DNA from: Algoriphagus sp. Y33
GTDB taxonomy: Bacteria; Bacteroidota; Bacteroidia; Cytophagales; Cyclobacteriaceae
Direction: 5' to 3'
DNA: 64,000 nt
NCBI RefSeq assembly: GCF_014838715.1
Contig: NZ_CP061947.1
Span: 3,782,001-3,846,000, forward strand
This document shows positions 52,601 to 63,100 of the stretch, piece after piece. Position 1 is the first letter of the stretch; each line of letters begins with the position of its first letter. A model generated the notes under the pieces. It worked only from the letters and a program-made list of their open reading frames with translations. It did not search any database and was not told the DNA's origin. The translations under genes and the position numbers were made by a program.

Positions 52601-55600
52601 TGACTACTGACGGTTTACTTCCAAATCCAAAAAACAACTACGGTGGGGTAACCAGAGCGATTACTACAGAAGTTGATTTTGACCGTACCAATATAGAGTA
52701 TCTAGAATTCTGGTTGATGGATCCATTTATAGAGGGAGAAAATGGACGGGTACTCGATGGGATATTCAATCAAAACAATACAACGGGAGGTAAGTTATTC
52801 ATCAATCTGGGAGACATTTCGGAAGATCTGATGAAAGATGGTCGCCATTCCTTCGAAAACGGGCTTCCAGCTAATGGAGACCCTGCCGAAACCGGTCAAA
52901 ATGAATGGGGAAGAATTACCCGTGAGCAATTCTTATTGCCTGCCTTTGACAATTCGGAAACTTCTCGACAAAATCAAGATGTCGGTTTGGATGGGTTGAA
53001 GAATGAAGATGAAGCTACTTTTTTCCGTTCCCGATACTTAGATCGTCTGAATGTAAACGCTACGGCCAGAAATCAAATTCTAGAAGATGTTTCCGGAGAT
53101 TTATTCAAATACTATCTAGATGAAGGGTTTGATCAAAATAATGTCAAAATTCTAGAGCGGTATAAAAAGTATAACGGATTGGAAGGCAACACCCCCGTGA
53201 CAGCCAATGAAAACCTTCCATATACTCCCTCTGGGTCAAACACTCCTGACAACGAAGACTTGAACAATGACAATACCATCAACGAACTGGAAAACTACTA
53301 TTCCTACGAAATGGAATTGAAGCCGGGAAGTATGGTAGTAGGTCAAAATTACATCGTGGACAAAACCACTCACAACGAAGGCGGAGAAAATGTGGATTGG
53401 TATTTATTCCGTATTCCTGTCCGTCAGCCAGACCGTATAGAAGGAGATATCTCAGGTTTCAAATCCATACGATGGATCAGAACCTATCTAACTGATTTCG
53501 AACAGCCGGTAGTACTTAGAATGGCCAACTTTCGCATGGTCGGCAGTCAGTGGAGAGTTTTTCAGGAATCCCTTTTCGAAAAAGGCCTTTTCGAAATCCC
53601 GGAACCGGACAATTCAAATGTAACCGTAGATGTGGTAAGTATTGAAGAGAATAGCCAGGGAAGTGCTACAGAAAGCCCATATGTACTTCCTCCGGGGATA
53701 TTCCGGGATCGAGACAATACATCTACAGTAGAACGGAGACTGAACGAGCAATCTCTTCGAGTTTGTGTAGAAGATCTCGGACCCAAAGATGCCAGAGCTG
53801 TTTTCAAAAATGTTACTTTGGATTTGGTGCAGTTCGAACGGATCAAAATGTTTTTGCACGCAGACAGTGAAGATGCAATGGATGGGGAAATCACGGCATT
53901 CCTACGATTAGGTACAGACTATACTGATAACTATTACGAGATCGAAGTTCCTCTTATGATCACGCCAAAAGGCACGCGAGATCCGGATCAAATCTGGCCT
54001 GAGACAAATGAAATCGACATTGCAATCCAAGATGTGGTAGGAGTAAAAGTAGCCCGTGACAACCAAAAAGTATCACTCAATATCCCATTTTCACAACAAG
54101 TGGGTCGATACAAGGTAACTGTAGTCGGACGCCCGGAATTGAATCAATCCCAATCTTCCATGATCGGGGTAAGAAATCCCGGCACAAACGGAGGTGGAAG
54201 CAGGAGCATCTGTATATGGGCTAATGAACTTAGAGTGACGGGCTTCACCAAATCAAACGGATGGGCAGCCAATGCACTTATGAATGTAAAAATCGCCGAT
54301 GTAGCTGTAGTCTCAGGATCCATCAGCCACAACTCAATAGGTTTTGGAGGATTGGAAACCAGGCTGTCCCAACGGGCGAGAGAATCAACCACCCAGTATG
54401 ATATCTCCACCAATGTGGACATTCACAAGCTTCTTCCTGAAGCCTTGGGCGTAAGTATTCCTATGTACTTCTCGCTTGAAAACAGTACGACCAAACCTGA
54501 GTACGATCCTTTAAATCCCGATGTGCCCTTTGAAATAGCTCTTCAGAAATTCGACACTCAGGATGAAAAAGATGCTTACAGGAAAATCACTATGGATCAA
54601 ATAAACCGTAAAAACATAAGTTTCAACAATGTACGAAAGATAAAAACCAACCCTGAATCAAAAAGTAATTTTTACGATTTAAGCAATTTCTCCTTCTCAT
54701 ATGCTTTTGGGCTAATGAGTCAAACAAGTGCCCAAATCGAAGATTACACCTACAAGACCTATCGCGGCAACGTCACATACAGCTTTCAGCCAAAACCGCT
54801 TACTATTGAGCCATTTAAAAACTCAGGATTTCTGGATTCCCCTCATTTGAAATTGATCAAGGATTTCAACCTCAACCTATCCCCTACACTAGTATTGGCT
54901 AGATTGGACGTAGATCGAAAGCACATGAGATCCCAATACAGAAATGATCAATTAACCACTACCGGCGTTGATCCGCTTTTCCAGAAAAGCTTCTTTATAA
55001 ATCGCTTTTATACCGTGAACTGGGATTTGACAAAAAATCTACGGGTTGATTATACAGGAAGTGTAATGGCAGTAGTAGACGAACCCCAAGGTGATCTGGA
55101 TACGGAGCAAAAATCCGATTCGGTAAGGTATAACGCATGGCGATTTGGTCGACGCACTAATTACAACCATTCTATTAACCTTAACTATACACTACCGCTG
55201 GATAAATCCCCGCTTACCGACTGGATAAGAGCGGAGTATAAATACATTGCCACGTATACGTGGCTCACCGGCGCGATTGGCCAAAGAGATACGCTGGGCA
55301 ATTCGATCCAAAACACCCGTGACCAGTCTCTCAACGGAAAATTTGACCTGATAAGACTCTATAATAAAAGTAAAAAGCTGGCGGCGCTAAATGCCCCAAA
55401 ACGACCAAGTATTCCGGGAAGAACATCGATACAGGCAGAAGACACTATCGGGACACCTTTCACCAATAAGGTGCTGAAAATGCTTATGATGGTAAAAGAG
55501 ATCAGCTTCAACTATGGGAAAATTGAAGGCACTTTTCTGCCTGGATACATGCCAAATACAGGGCTTTTGGGAATGGATAGAGCTTTTGACAACCCCGGTT

Positions 55601-56823
55601 TGGCTTTTTTATTGGGAAGCCAGGATCCGGGAATAAGAAATGAATTTGCGCAGGCAGGAATAATGGCACCTAGCAGTGAACTCACGCAAACTTTCAAACA
55701 GACACGTGTTACAAATATGACGTTTGGTAGTTTGGTAGAACCATTCCAAGACTTTAAGATCACATTAAACGCAACTAAACGGGAAGTGGGCGATTATCAG
55801 GAAATTTTCAGAAATTCTATCGATAACCCAGGGGTTTACGAGTCTATAAGTCCCAATAGACTGGGTTCCTATAGCATTTCCACGATTATGATAGGGACTA
55901 CCTTTAGCAAAGACCGCTTTGATAATTCTTCTCCTCTTTTCAATGATTTTGAAAATAATAGAGCTATTATTAAAAGTAGGCTTGATGCGAGGGATGCAGG
56001 CGGAGAATATAGCATCAATGGCCAAGATGTGTTGATACCAGCCTTCCTTGCTGCCTATCGAGGAAAGGATGCAGCCACTTTCGACATGAATCCTTTCCCA
56101 AAAATACCATTACCAAACTGGCGCTTGGATTATCGTGGGCTTTCTAGGATTAAAGCCCTCAGCGAGGTCTTCAGCAGTATCAACATCACACATATGTACA
56201 CTTCTAAATATGATGTGAGCAATTTTTCCAACTCACTGCAATACCGGCAAGGCTTAGAACTATATAATAGCCTTCAGCAAATCTCCAGGCCCACTGAAGT
56301 AAATGAGGAAGGGATGTACATACCAATTTATGTCCTTAATCAGGTCGTGCTTACAGAGCGATTTTCTCCATTGATAGGGCTTGACCTCTTGACAAAAGAC
56401 AGATTAAATATTTCCATCCTATACAATAAAGAACGAAATCTTGGCCTGAATTTCTCCAACTCACAGGTAACAGAGCAGAAAAGCAATGATTTTGGCTTAA
56501 CCCTGGGTTATACCAAAGCCGGTGTAAAAGTCCCTTTCAAATTTCAGGGAAAACAAACTGTTTTAAAAAATGACTTGCAGTTCAAGTTGGACTCTAAGGT
56601 AGTCAGCACTACACAAATCCAGCGAAAGATCGAGGAAGGGAGTACCATTACCAGTGGAAACTTGAATATTTCTTTTAGACCAACCGTCTCCTACCTGATT
56701 AATCAAAATCTAAATCTGACCCTATATTTCGACAGAACTATCAATGACCCAAGAGTAACAACTGCCTACAAGCGAACTTCCACGGCTTTTGGAGGCCAGC
56801 TTCGATTTAATTTAGGCCAATAG
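49693..56823 (+). CDS. sprA: SprA, type IX secretion translocon protein
   Basis: 2376 residues, the usual length of SprA/Sov. Signal peptide LIILCGLLFAYSTSEAQQ follows a short FFRRRF run. Repeated SprA-N domains are seen around residues 150-320 (SPTLDRLFGGSEINITPSGY) and in a barrel-rich centre (VKIGANFDSNN; YIDDFEAAI). The giant 36-strand barrel is the outer membrane channel of the type IX system and is needed for gliding motility and export of proteins with a type IX C-terminal domain. The start is a TTG; no other start keeps the signal. I saw no cargo CTD in this window. Confidence 0.96.
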   Translation: MNFWSLLTFFRRRFLNSWPQLIILCGLLFAYSTSEAQQTNPDSVQSRIDSLNRRRLTPSYLLWQNLRTNPLFPTRNPFLQSQAPFFQANPITQNIKVKVDSTLRYNVVDQIDTIRVGNEQEYDFEEFSKIQEYKVRQDYWRSRARGGDGESAVEGRGLIPPLTISPTLDRLFGGSEINITPSGYVNLDFGAIFRRVDNPTLPIRQQRNGGFNFDQQIQMAVNGSLGEKVKIGANFDSNNSFDFQNQMKLEFNGFEEDIIQSIEIGNVSMPVQNRLIQGAQNLFGVKTQLKFGKLGVTAVASTQRGRRDNLTIDANGQGRSFDIQASKYDENRHFFIGHFFRDNYERWLRGLPQVLSGVNVTRIEVYIMNRAANTETLRNFVAFMDLGEGRVIYNPTNPNIGSGNPSAPAGNSANSLYSNISNNPAFRPFDTGSRSMESSLGLRKGVDFEQINGARKLDQTEYFFNPQLGYLSLFRRLQNDEVLAVSYEYTYNGQVYKVGELTEDYQNRQEDEMIFMKLLRPARINTRVPTWDLMMKNVYNLNANQIMRDGFQLQVIYRDDRTGLDNPSLLEGTGLKDKPLIRLTGLDNLNPQNDPAPDGNFDFVEGLTILTNRGLLVFPVLEPFGSNLEKYFQPGEVVLKDKYVYDTLYKTTQADAELVTRLNKYFIKGRLTAGSASEIQLPGLNISPGSVIVQAGNIPLTEGVDFTVDYNVGRLVIINDAILQSGKQINVSFEKADLVSFQTRSLLGTRLDYLFNDKFNIGGTFLYLNERPNVTRIATGNETLRNSLWGLDGNFSDESRWLTKMADALPFTSTKETSLVQISGEFAHLIPGTSNRVNGDQASYIDDFEAAITPYNLGGAANQNWKLASTPQTSDNRFDLSNQTEDNLGAAYRRARVAWYNIDNIFYRENGPGVPSNITREDRRNHYVRRVVPQEIFPQQDRDVIVTPEPLFELAYFPSERGMYNYNTNLTTDGLLPNPKNNYGGVTRAITTEVDFDRTNIEYLEFWLMDPFIEGENGRVLDGIFNQNNTTGGKLFINLGDISEDLMKDGRHSFENGLPANGDPAETGQNEWGRITREQFLLPAFDNSETSRQNQDVGLDGLKNEDEATFFRSRYLDRLNVNATARNQILEDVSGDLFKYYLDEGFDQNNVKILERYKKYNGLEGNTPVTANENLPYTPSGSNTPDNEDLNNDNTINELENYYSYEMELKPGSMVVGQNYIVDKTTHNEGGENVDWYLFRIPVRQPDRIEGDISGFKSIRWIRTYLTDFEQPVVLRMANFRMVGSQWRVFQESLFEKGLFEIPEPDNSNVTVDVVSIEENSQGSATESPYVLPPGIFRDRDNTSTVERRLNEQSLRVCVEDLGPKDARAVFKNVTLDLVQFERIKMFLHADSEDAMDGEITAFLRLGTDYTDNYYEIEVPLMITPKGTRDPDQIWPETNEIDIAIQDVVGVKVARDNQKVSLNIPFSQQVGRYKVTVVGRPELNQSQSSMIGVRNPGTNGGGSRSICIWANELRVTGFTKSNGWAANALMNVKIADVAVVSGSISHNSIGFGGLETRLSQRARESTTQYDISTNVDIHKLLPEALGVSIPMYFSLENSTTKPEYDPLNPDVPFEIALQKFDTQDEKDAYRKITMDQINRKNISFNNVRKIKTNPESKSNFYDLSNFSFSYAFGLMSQTSAQIEDYTYKTYRGNVTYSFQPKPLTIEPFKNSGFLDSPHLKLIKDFNLNLSPTLVLARLDVDRKHMRSQYRNDQLTTTGVDPLFQKSFFINRFYTVNWDLTKNLRVDYTGSVMAVVDEPQGDLDTEQKSDSVRYNAWRFGRRTNYNHSINLNYTLPLDKSPLTDWIRAEYKYIATYTWLTGAIGQRDTLGNSIQNTRDQSLNGKFDLIRLYNKSKKLAALNAPKRPSIPGRTSIQAEDTIGTPFTNKVLKMLMMVKEISFNYGKIEGTFLPGYMPNTGLLGMDRAFDNPGLAFLLGSQDPGIRNEFAQAGIMAPSSELTQTFKQTRVTNMTFGSLVEPFQDFKITLNATKREVGDYQEIFRNSIDNPGVYESISPNRLGSYSISTIMIGTTFSKDRFDNSSPLFNDFENNRAIIKSRLDARDAGGEYSINGQDVLIPAFLAAYRGKDAATFDMNPFPKIPLPNWRLDYRGLSRIKALSEVFSSINITHMYTSKYDVSNFSNSLQYRQGLELYNSLQQISRPTEVNEEGMYIPIYVLNQVVLTERFSPLIGLDLLTKDRLNISILYNKERNLGLNFSNSQVTEQKSNDFGLTLGYTKAGVKVPFKFQGKQTVLKNDLQFKLDSKVVSTTQIQRKIEEGSTITSGNLNISFRPTVSYLINQNLNLTLYFDRTINDPRVTTAYKRTSTAFGGQLRFNLGQ

Positions 56824-56879
56824 ATTTTATCCTTGTGTGATTCCTATTAATTTTGACTCCTATATAACTATTCACAACT

Positions 56880-57257
56880 ATGGATTTTCCTCAAGAATTA
56901 AAGTACACCAAAGACCACGAATGGGTTAAATTTGACGGTGATGTTGCAACTATTGGAATCACTGAATTTGCCGCGGGTGAACTTGGTGATATCGTATATG
57001 TAGAAGTAGAGACTACGGGCGAAGCACTGGATACCAACGAAGTTTTTGGATCTGTAGAAGCAGTAAAGACCGTTTCTGATTTATTCATGCCTGTTTCAGG
57101 TGAAATTCTAGAAGTGAATCCTGATTTGGAAGATTCCCCAGAACTGGTAAATGAGTCACCTTATGAAAAAGGCTGGATGATCAAAGTGCAAGTTACAGGT
57201 GATATCCCTTCCGATTTGTTGTCTGCAGCAGAATACGCAGAGTTGGTAGGAGCATAA
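56880..57257 (+). CDS. gcvH: Glycine cleavage system H protein
   Basis: 125 residues. Lipoylation Lys63 in [16 protein letters not shown], and the usual N-terminus [20 protein letters not shown]. It carries aminomethyl groups between the P, T and L proteins, which are not encoded here. A TAATTTTG box at 56848-56855 may be its -7 element. The VanZ gene begins 11 bases after its stop. Confidence 0.96.
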   Translation: MDFPQELKYTKDHEWVKFDGDVATIGITEFAAGELGDIVYVEVETTGEALDTNEVFGSVEAVKTVSDLFMPVSGEILEVNPDLEDSPELVNESPYEKGWMIKVQVTGDIPSDLLSAAEYAELVGA

Positions 57258-57267
57258 GTTATCGATT

Positions 57268-57636
57268 TTGAGATTAGGACTTGCAGTAGTGTGGCTACTT
57301 TTCATAGTCGGTGCTATGTTGACTCCGGGAAATAATTTTCCCGCTCCTTCATTTAATTTCGAGGATAAGCTAATTCACTTAGTGTGTTTCGGCCTCTTAA
57401 GTTTCCTTTGGTGTGGAGTCGGAGTAAAAAGAGCCCTTGTGACGGGTGTGAGAGGGAGAGTTCTTGTGAACTATCTGATTTTCGGTGTAGCCGCAGGAAT
57501 AGTTTTGGAAACCGCTCAGCTGTTTATCCCCTTCCGTTCATTCGACTATATAGACATGATTGTCAATGAAATAGGTGGAGCTGTAGGTTTATTAGCATAT
57601 TTTAAGATTCCTACCACCAACATTGGCTTGGATTAG
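57268..57636 (+). CDS. VanZ-like membrane protein
   Basis: 122 residues with a TTG start. Four hydrophobic segments and the VanZ pattern: MLTPGNNFPAPSFNFEDKLIH (the DKxxH motif), then ETAQLFIPFRSFDYIDMIVN (the R-xxD-xxDx-xN motif). It is an inner membrane protein with no proven activity outside VanZ's teicoplanin resistance; chromosomal copies are common. Immediate proximity to gcvH (11 bases) is a shared arrangement in Bacteroidota rather than a functional clue, as far as I know. Confidence 0.9.
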   Translation: MRLGLAVVWLLFIVGAMLTPGNNFPAPSFNFEDKLIHLVCFGLLSFLWCGVGVKRALVTGVRGRVLVNYLIFGVAAGIVLETAQLFIPFRSFDYIDMIVNEIGGAVGLLAYFKIPTTNIGLD

Positions 57637-57705
57637 TGCCTATTAATTATTACAATTGTTAGTCTGAAGTAGAAGAAAAATTAACCTTTATAAACCAAAC
57701 TTATC

Positions 57706-58383
57706 ATGGAAGCAAAAAAGACTCCCAGCGCTGATCTAACCAAAAAGTCAGGAATGTTCCTGAATCTAGGTTTGGCAGTAGCTGTAGGTGCGACCCTTGC
57801 TGCCTTCGAATGGAAATCATTTGACGATGGTTCATTGAAAGACCTTGGTCAAGTAACTGACAACTTCGAAGAATTGCTAGATATTCCGATCACAGAGCAG
57901 CCACCGCCACCACCGCCGCCACCTGTAGAGCTCCCTGTCATCAAGGAAATTCCTGATGAAGTAGAAATCGAGGAGAAAATCGAAGTAAACTTTGATGTCG
58001 ATGTAAAAGAAACTACTGTAATCAAAGAAGTGGTAATCGCTGAAGCTCCTGTAGAAGAAAAAGTAGATGCTATCTTTGACGTAGTAGAAACCCAGCCCAA
58101 CCCTCCGGGAGGGATGTCGGGATGGAACAAATACCTCAGCGATAATCTAAAATATCCTACTCAGGCAAGAAGAATGGGTATTGAAGGAACAGTAATCGTA
58201 GTTTTCGTAGTAAACACAGATGGTTCTATTCAAGACGTTGATGTTTTGAGGGGAATCGGTGGAGGATGCGATGAAGAGGCAATAAGAGTAGTGAAGAACG
58301 CTCCTAAGTGGGAACCTGGAAAACAACGTGGACGTGCAGTACGTACTCGTATGAGACTTCCGATTAGGTTCAAACTTGGCTAA
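57706..58383 (+). CDS. Energy transducer TonB (copy 1)
   Basis: 225 residues. N-terminal anchor helix SGMFLNLGLAVAVGATLAAF, a proline stretch (EQPPPPPPPPVELP, residues 65-78), an acidic valine-rich spacer, and a C-terminal TonB domain (about 135-225) with LKYPTQARRMGIEGTVIVVF and MRLPIRFKLG. It carries proton-motive energy from ExbB/ExbD to TonB-dependent transporters such as the SusC at 24748. The proline tract is shorter than in E. coli TonB. A strong terminator follows. Confidence 0.92.
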   Translation: MEAKKTPSADLTKKSGMFLNLGLAVAVGATLAAFEWKSFDDGSLKDLGQVTDNFEELLDIPITEQPPPPPPPPVELPVIKEIPDEVEIEEKIEVNFDVDVKETTVIKEVVIAEAPVEEKVDAIFDVVETQPNPPGGMSGWNKYLSDNLKYPTQARRMGIEGTVIVVFVVNTDGSIQDVDVLRGIGGGCDEEAIRVVKNAPKWEPGKQRGRAVRTRMRLPIRFKLG

Positions 58384-58389
58384 TCATAC

Positions 58390-58417
58390 AGACCCGAGAA
58401 ATCGGGTCTTTTTTTTT
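58390..58417 (+). terminator. Intrinsic terminator after the first tonB
   Basis: AGACCCGA (58390-58397) pairs perfectly with TCGGGTCT (58402-58409) over a four-base loop, and a run of nine T ends at 58417. Confidence 0.93.
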
Positions 58418-58531
58418 GCCCCAACTCTTAACAACTTTCAGCTTAGTTAAATAGTGTTATCACATTAGTATCAATGAGTTAAGTAGTGTAAATTATTTGA
58501 GCAGTTTTTTCTAACCTCTAACATTACACTC

Positions 58532-59203
58532 ATGGAACACAAAAAAAGTTCAACGTCTGATCTAAAAAGATGGTCAGGTACTTTGTTTAACTTGGGACTG
58601 GCAGCCAGTCTCGGTGCAGTTTTGCTAGCTTTCGAATGGAAAGCCAAAGATCAAGGTAGTATTAAGACATTCGACAGAATGAAAGATGATTGGGTCGATA
58701 TTGATATTCCCATCACCATTCACACCCCACCCCCGCCTCCACCTCAGGTTCCTATCGAGATAAATATCAAGCCCGATGATATTGTAATTGACAATTTCAC
58801 AAGTCCAACACTAGATATAAACACTTCAGAGGTGACTATTATCCCAGAAGTAGAAATATCCAATCCTCCAATAGTTGAAACGGTGGATGAGATCAAAGAT
58901 TTTGTAGATGTTCAGGCGACGTTTAAAGGCGGGATGGATGCTTGGTATGCATACCTTAACAAGAACCTTAGCTATCCTTCTCAAGCAAAAAGACTGGGGA
59001 TAGAAGGAATGGTGATAGTCCGCTTTGTAGTCAACACAGATGGATCAATTCAGGACATAGAGCTAGTACGTACAATTGGGGGTGGATGTGATGAAGTAGC
59101 AAAAGAAGTCATACAAAACTCCCCCAACTGGACTCCCGGAAGAATTGGTGGAAAGCCAGTAAGATCCCGTATGACTATGCCGATTCGTTTTCGTCTGAAT
59201 TAG
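58532..59203 (+). CDS. Energy transducer TonB (copy 2)
   Basis: 223 residues, a tandem paralogue of copy 1 with the same architecture: anchor LFNLGLAASLGAVLLAFEWK, short proline run HTPPPPPPQVP, and C-terminal domain with LSYPSQAKRLGIEGMVIV and VNTDGSIQDIELVRTIGGGC. The two proteins share most residues of the C-terminal domain but differ in the spacer, so they may couple to different transporters. The terminator between them means separate transcription. The 114 bases upstream show no clear promoter. Confidence 0.92.
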   Translation: MEHKKSSTSDLKRWSGTLFNLGLAASLGAVLLAFEWKAKDQGSIKTFDRMKDDWVDIDIPITIHTPPPPPPQVPIEINIKPDDIVIDNFTSPTLDINTSEVTIIPEVEISNPPIVETVDEIKDFVDVQATFKGGMDAWYAYLNKNLSYPSQAKRLGIEGMVIVRFVVNTDGSIQDIELVRTIGGGCDEVAKEVIQNSPNWTPGRIGGKPVRSRMTMPIRFRLN

Positions 59204-59217
59204 CAACAATACTACTG

Positions 59218-59245
59218 AAAAGTAAGGGGCTGTTTGGCCCCTTAC
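59218..59245 (-). terminator. Intrinsic terminator at the end of yicC
   Basis: GTAAGGGGC (59222-59230) and GCCCCTTAC (59237-59245) form a perfect 9-bp stem with a six-base loop; on the minus strand TTTT follows (59221-59218). The stem begins at the last base of the yicC stop and can also halt tonB copy 2 transcripts, though without a T run on that side. Confidence 0.78.
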
Positions 59246-60126
59246 TATAAAACATTCAATGCTTGTTCCTTCACTTTTTCCAGCTCATCCTTCATCAGTA
59301 TCACATGTTTCTGCATAGCGGCATCATTAGCCTTAGATCCTATGGTGTTGATCTCCCTGCCTATTTCCTGACTAATAAATCCCAGCTTTTTACCTTGACT
59401 GGTTTCTTCGCTCAGGCAGGTGGAGAAATACTTCAAATGAGTGTCTAGCCTAACGATCTCCTCGGTAATATCCAACTTTTCGAAATAATAGATTAACTCC
59501 TGTTCGAAGCGATTGGCATCAAATGAATTCTCGTCAAGCCACTCGCTGAAATGGTTTCTGATCTTTTGTTTGATTCTATCTTTTCTAGCTCCTTCCTCTG
59601 CCTCAATTTTACTTAAACCACTGGCTATTGCTTTGATATTTCCCTGAAGTTTTTCTTCCAGAGAATTCCCCTCATCCCGTCTGAAAGAATCACATTTATT
59701 AAGTGCCACTGTAAGCACTTTTTTGATTTCTTCCCAATCCGCCTGATCATCTCTTTGCTCACCGGTCAGTTGGGTGATTACACTTGGAGCTTGCAGAGCC
59801 AGCTTGAAAATATCCTGGGAATTATCCTTTACACTATCCGCAAGTTCTTTGTACTTTCTGTAAAACAAGTTAAACAAATCTTCATTAATACTAACCGGCA
59901 TTTCGGCAGATCCCTTAGATTGAAAGTCAATAGAAATGCTCACTTTACCACGATCTAAAATAGACTGAACCAGATTTCTGATTTCTTGCTCTTTATCATT
60001 AAACTGTCTGGGGCTACGAACGGAAAGATCCAAAAACTTTGAATTGAGTGTTCGCACCTCCACTTGGATCACCATCCGCTCATCTTCAAACCCGGCATTT
60101 CCGAAGCCGGTCATTGATTTGATCAT
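59245..60126 (-). CDS. YicC family endoribonuclease-like protein
   Basis: 293 residues, full length. MIKSMTGFGNAGFEDERMVI is the classical YicC N-terminus. EVRTLNSKFLDLSVRSPRQF and DRGKVSISIDFQSKG follow, and the C-terminal DUF1732 has GKKLGFISQEIGREINTIGSK. Members are stress-linked ribonucleases that act in the cytoplasm. It is the last gene of a minus-strand unit; the TolB/barrel gene stops 14 bases upstream of its start. Confidence 0.93.
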   Translation of the reverse strand: MIKSMTGFGNAGFEDERMVIQVEVRTLNSKFLDLSVRSPRQFNDKEQEIRNLVQSILDRGKVSISIDFQSKGSAEMPVSINEDLFNLFYRKYKELADSVKDNSQDIFKLALQAPSVITQLTGEQRDDQADWEEIKKVLTVALNKCDSFRRDEGNSLEEKLQGNIKAIASGLSKIEAEEGARKDRIKQKIRNHFSEWLDENSFDANRFEQELIYYFEKLDITEEIVRLDTHLKYFSTCLSEETSQGKKLGFISQEIGREINTIGSKANDAAMQKHVILMKDELEKVKEQALNVL

Positions 60127-60140
60127 AATAAAATTTATAG

Positions 60141-63100
60141 TTAGAAATTGTAGCCCAAAGTTACATAGAACTTTAAGTCTTCCGCTACATAATTTCGGAT
60201 TGGCCTAGCCACATCAAGCTTGACATAATAGTTAAGCAAAACTGTTCTTAACCCTGCTCCATAACTTTGTAACCAAGGATTATTGAAATTATTTAGCACA
60301 ATAGTGAAAGGAGAGCCTTCTGTATTGATCACCTCAGTATTTTGATCGTTTACACGCTCCCATGGTGCCGAATCATTCCAGGCTGACCCTATGTCATAAA
60401 AACCCACCAATTGAAAATTTCGGATGAAATTAGAAGTTATATTACCTCTAGTCAGGTAAGAGAATACAGGGATTCTTAACTCGGTCGTAAAAGTGACTAC
60501 ATTTCTACCTCGGATCTCATCGTAATCATATCCTCTTAGATCCACAAAGTCTGCAAAGAGAATATTGGAATTTTCTGCGCCGGTAGGGTTTCTGAGCGGG
60601 GAAGCCTCGGGCCTGTTGGATGGTGGGCGGTAAAACTCGTTGAAAAGCCAATTATCCATGCCTCCCACCATATATGTCTGAGGATTGTTCCCCATAAAAG
60701 ATCCTGCATATAGACGTGCGGCGAGGACAATATTCTTATGGATTGTTTTGTACTCTCTCAAATCCAAATAAAGGTTGCTAAATGAGCGCTCCTTCTGACC
60801 GAAGGACTGATACTGTACATAACCAATTTTTCCTTTGAACCCAGTCTGTGAATAGAGTCCCAAGGGCTGCGTACGATCATAAACGAACTCTGCTTTTCCG
60901 CCCAAATAGTTGACATCAAAACGATTTTGATCGGGATCTTGACCATTAATTAGAGAGTCGGGATTGAGGTTAAAATACTGGGTTTTTGCCACAAAAGGCG
61001 AAAGGGAAAATCTAGCGTTGGCATTCAATGGATAAGAAAATCCTGCTTCTACCTTGGTAAGCACATACTTCTGAAATGTAATATCTCCTTCAGAAATTCG
61101 AATGGTTTTGCGATCAAACCTTCCTCTGAAGTCCACTCTGCTTTTCAGATATTCATATTCAAAAAATATGTCTCCACCTGACCTAAAGTCAAGCGTAGTC
61201 ATTACTCCACCTTGAAATGAATGATTATCAAGCAAGTCCGTCATTTTTCCCGTAAGGCCAATTCCAAAGCCTCGCAAAGGATCCACAACAAACCGGGTAT
61301 TGATATTATTGATAAAAAACTGCGGTTCCATTTGTCTAGGGCCTGTAACTCGCTTTGTTAGACTCTGCTTTCTAAAAGTTTCCAGCAAAGTGGTAGAGGA
61401 TTCAGCAGTGATAGGGGCAGGAGAATTAAGATTGCTTGGTAGTGTGTCAAAGGTATAATTATCGGTATCGATCCCATTTTTAGACTCAAAGCTCAGTCGT
61501 TTGATGTCAATGGATGATGTGGCATTTTCTGTAGTAGTGTCCATCTGTATCAACGGCTGGGTGGAAGGGCTCTGCTCCCGATTGACCTGCGGAAGATTTT
61601 CCTTAGCTTCTTTTTCTTCCAGCAACCTTCTTGCGGCCATTCTTTCGTTTAGGCTCTTCGCTTGCTCGAGCTGTATTCTTGGAGTACTGGGCGTAAACTG
61701 ATCTGAAATGGATAACCCCTCTACTACCAAATAACTTTCCCTCCCATCACGTACAGAATAAGCCATTCTATTCATTCTGCTATTGACATCAAAAGCTTCT
61801 AAACTTTTATTATAGGCAGAGATTTGGTTGGAGACCTGATTTCCAATACTCATACGCATGAGGTTATTTATCCCACTCAGATCGCTGAGGTAAACAATTG
61901 TGTTGCTGTTTACCTTCCTCGGTCTAATATTTTTACTGTTCGAATTGGTCAGCTGCTTTGTGACTATAGTATCAGTCACCTGCACCATATAGAGGTTATA
62001 GTAATTGGGCAAGGAACCCAATTCCAAATTTTTTCCCATTAGAGAATCAGGTAGATTTGTCGCGTTTGATGAGTATATAATGGTAGAATCGTTTAAAAAA
62101 ACAGGTGTCAATTCATCAAAGGAATCGTTTGTCAGCCTTCTTCCTGCACCTCTGGCATTAAGCGTATAAATATCAGACTTACCGTTTGATATAGCCGAAA
62201 GCACCATATTTTTGCCTGTACTATTAAAGTCCAGACTGAGGATCTGGGTGATGTTTCTTAAGAAAATCTTATCCACATTAGAACCATCGAGAGACCTCAA
62301 TCTCAGTGTAGTGAATCCCCTTTTGAATGAGGCAATGGCGATGTTTGCCGAATCTCTCCACGCTATTATGGGAGAAGTGAAATTAGCTTCCTGATCTTGG
62401 AGAGAAGTGCCACCTGTAAAAATTGTTTGTTCTCTGCCCGTACTCAATTCCCTTACCTGAACTTTATACTTACCTGCATTATTAATCACATAAGCCAAAT
62501 TCAACCCGTCTGGACTAAACTTGATGTCATTTATTGCACCTATAAACTTGGGGGATGTTTGTGCTACGGAAGCATCTTTATTTGGATCTCTAAAGGTCGA
62601 TGAAACTTGCTTATTGATGTCAGAATAAAACTTTTTCCAGTCCTCTGTAAAGGTTTTGTAATTCAGCCCAACAGTATTTGCAATGCTGTTTTCCTCGTTT
62701 CTATTTATTCGGGAAAGGTTTAGAATACTCGAAACATACCTTCTTCCATATCTTTCGGCTATGTAATTCCAAACGGACTGCCCCGCCAAAGCAGCTTCCT
62801 TTTCCTTAAGCTTAAGGATCTTTGGAGTTTGATCCTCCTCGAAATAATGCCGCACAAAATCATCCATCTCACGGCTCCACCCTTTCGCCAAATACAATGC
62901 GATACCATCCACGTACCATTCCGGGAAGCTATTGGTTAGATTGGACTGAAATGCATCAGAAACAGATGAGCCATAAAGCATCTCTTCAATGATTACCTTT
63001 ACAGTACCGTAGATTAAATCTTCTTTAAATAAGTCAACCTCTCCTTTGTAGGCAACCTCAGCCAATAGCCTATTGAAATTTGTTTGTCCCTGCTCATTAT

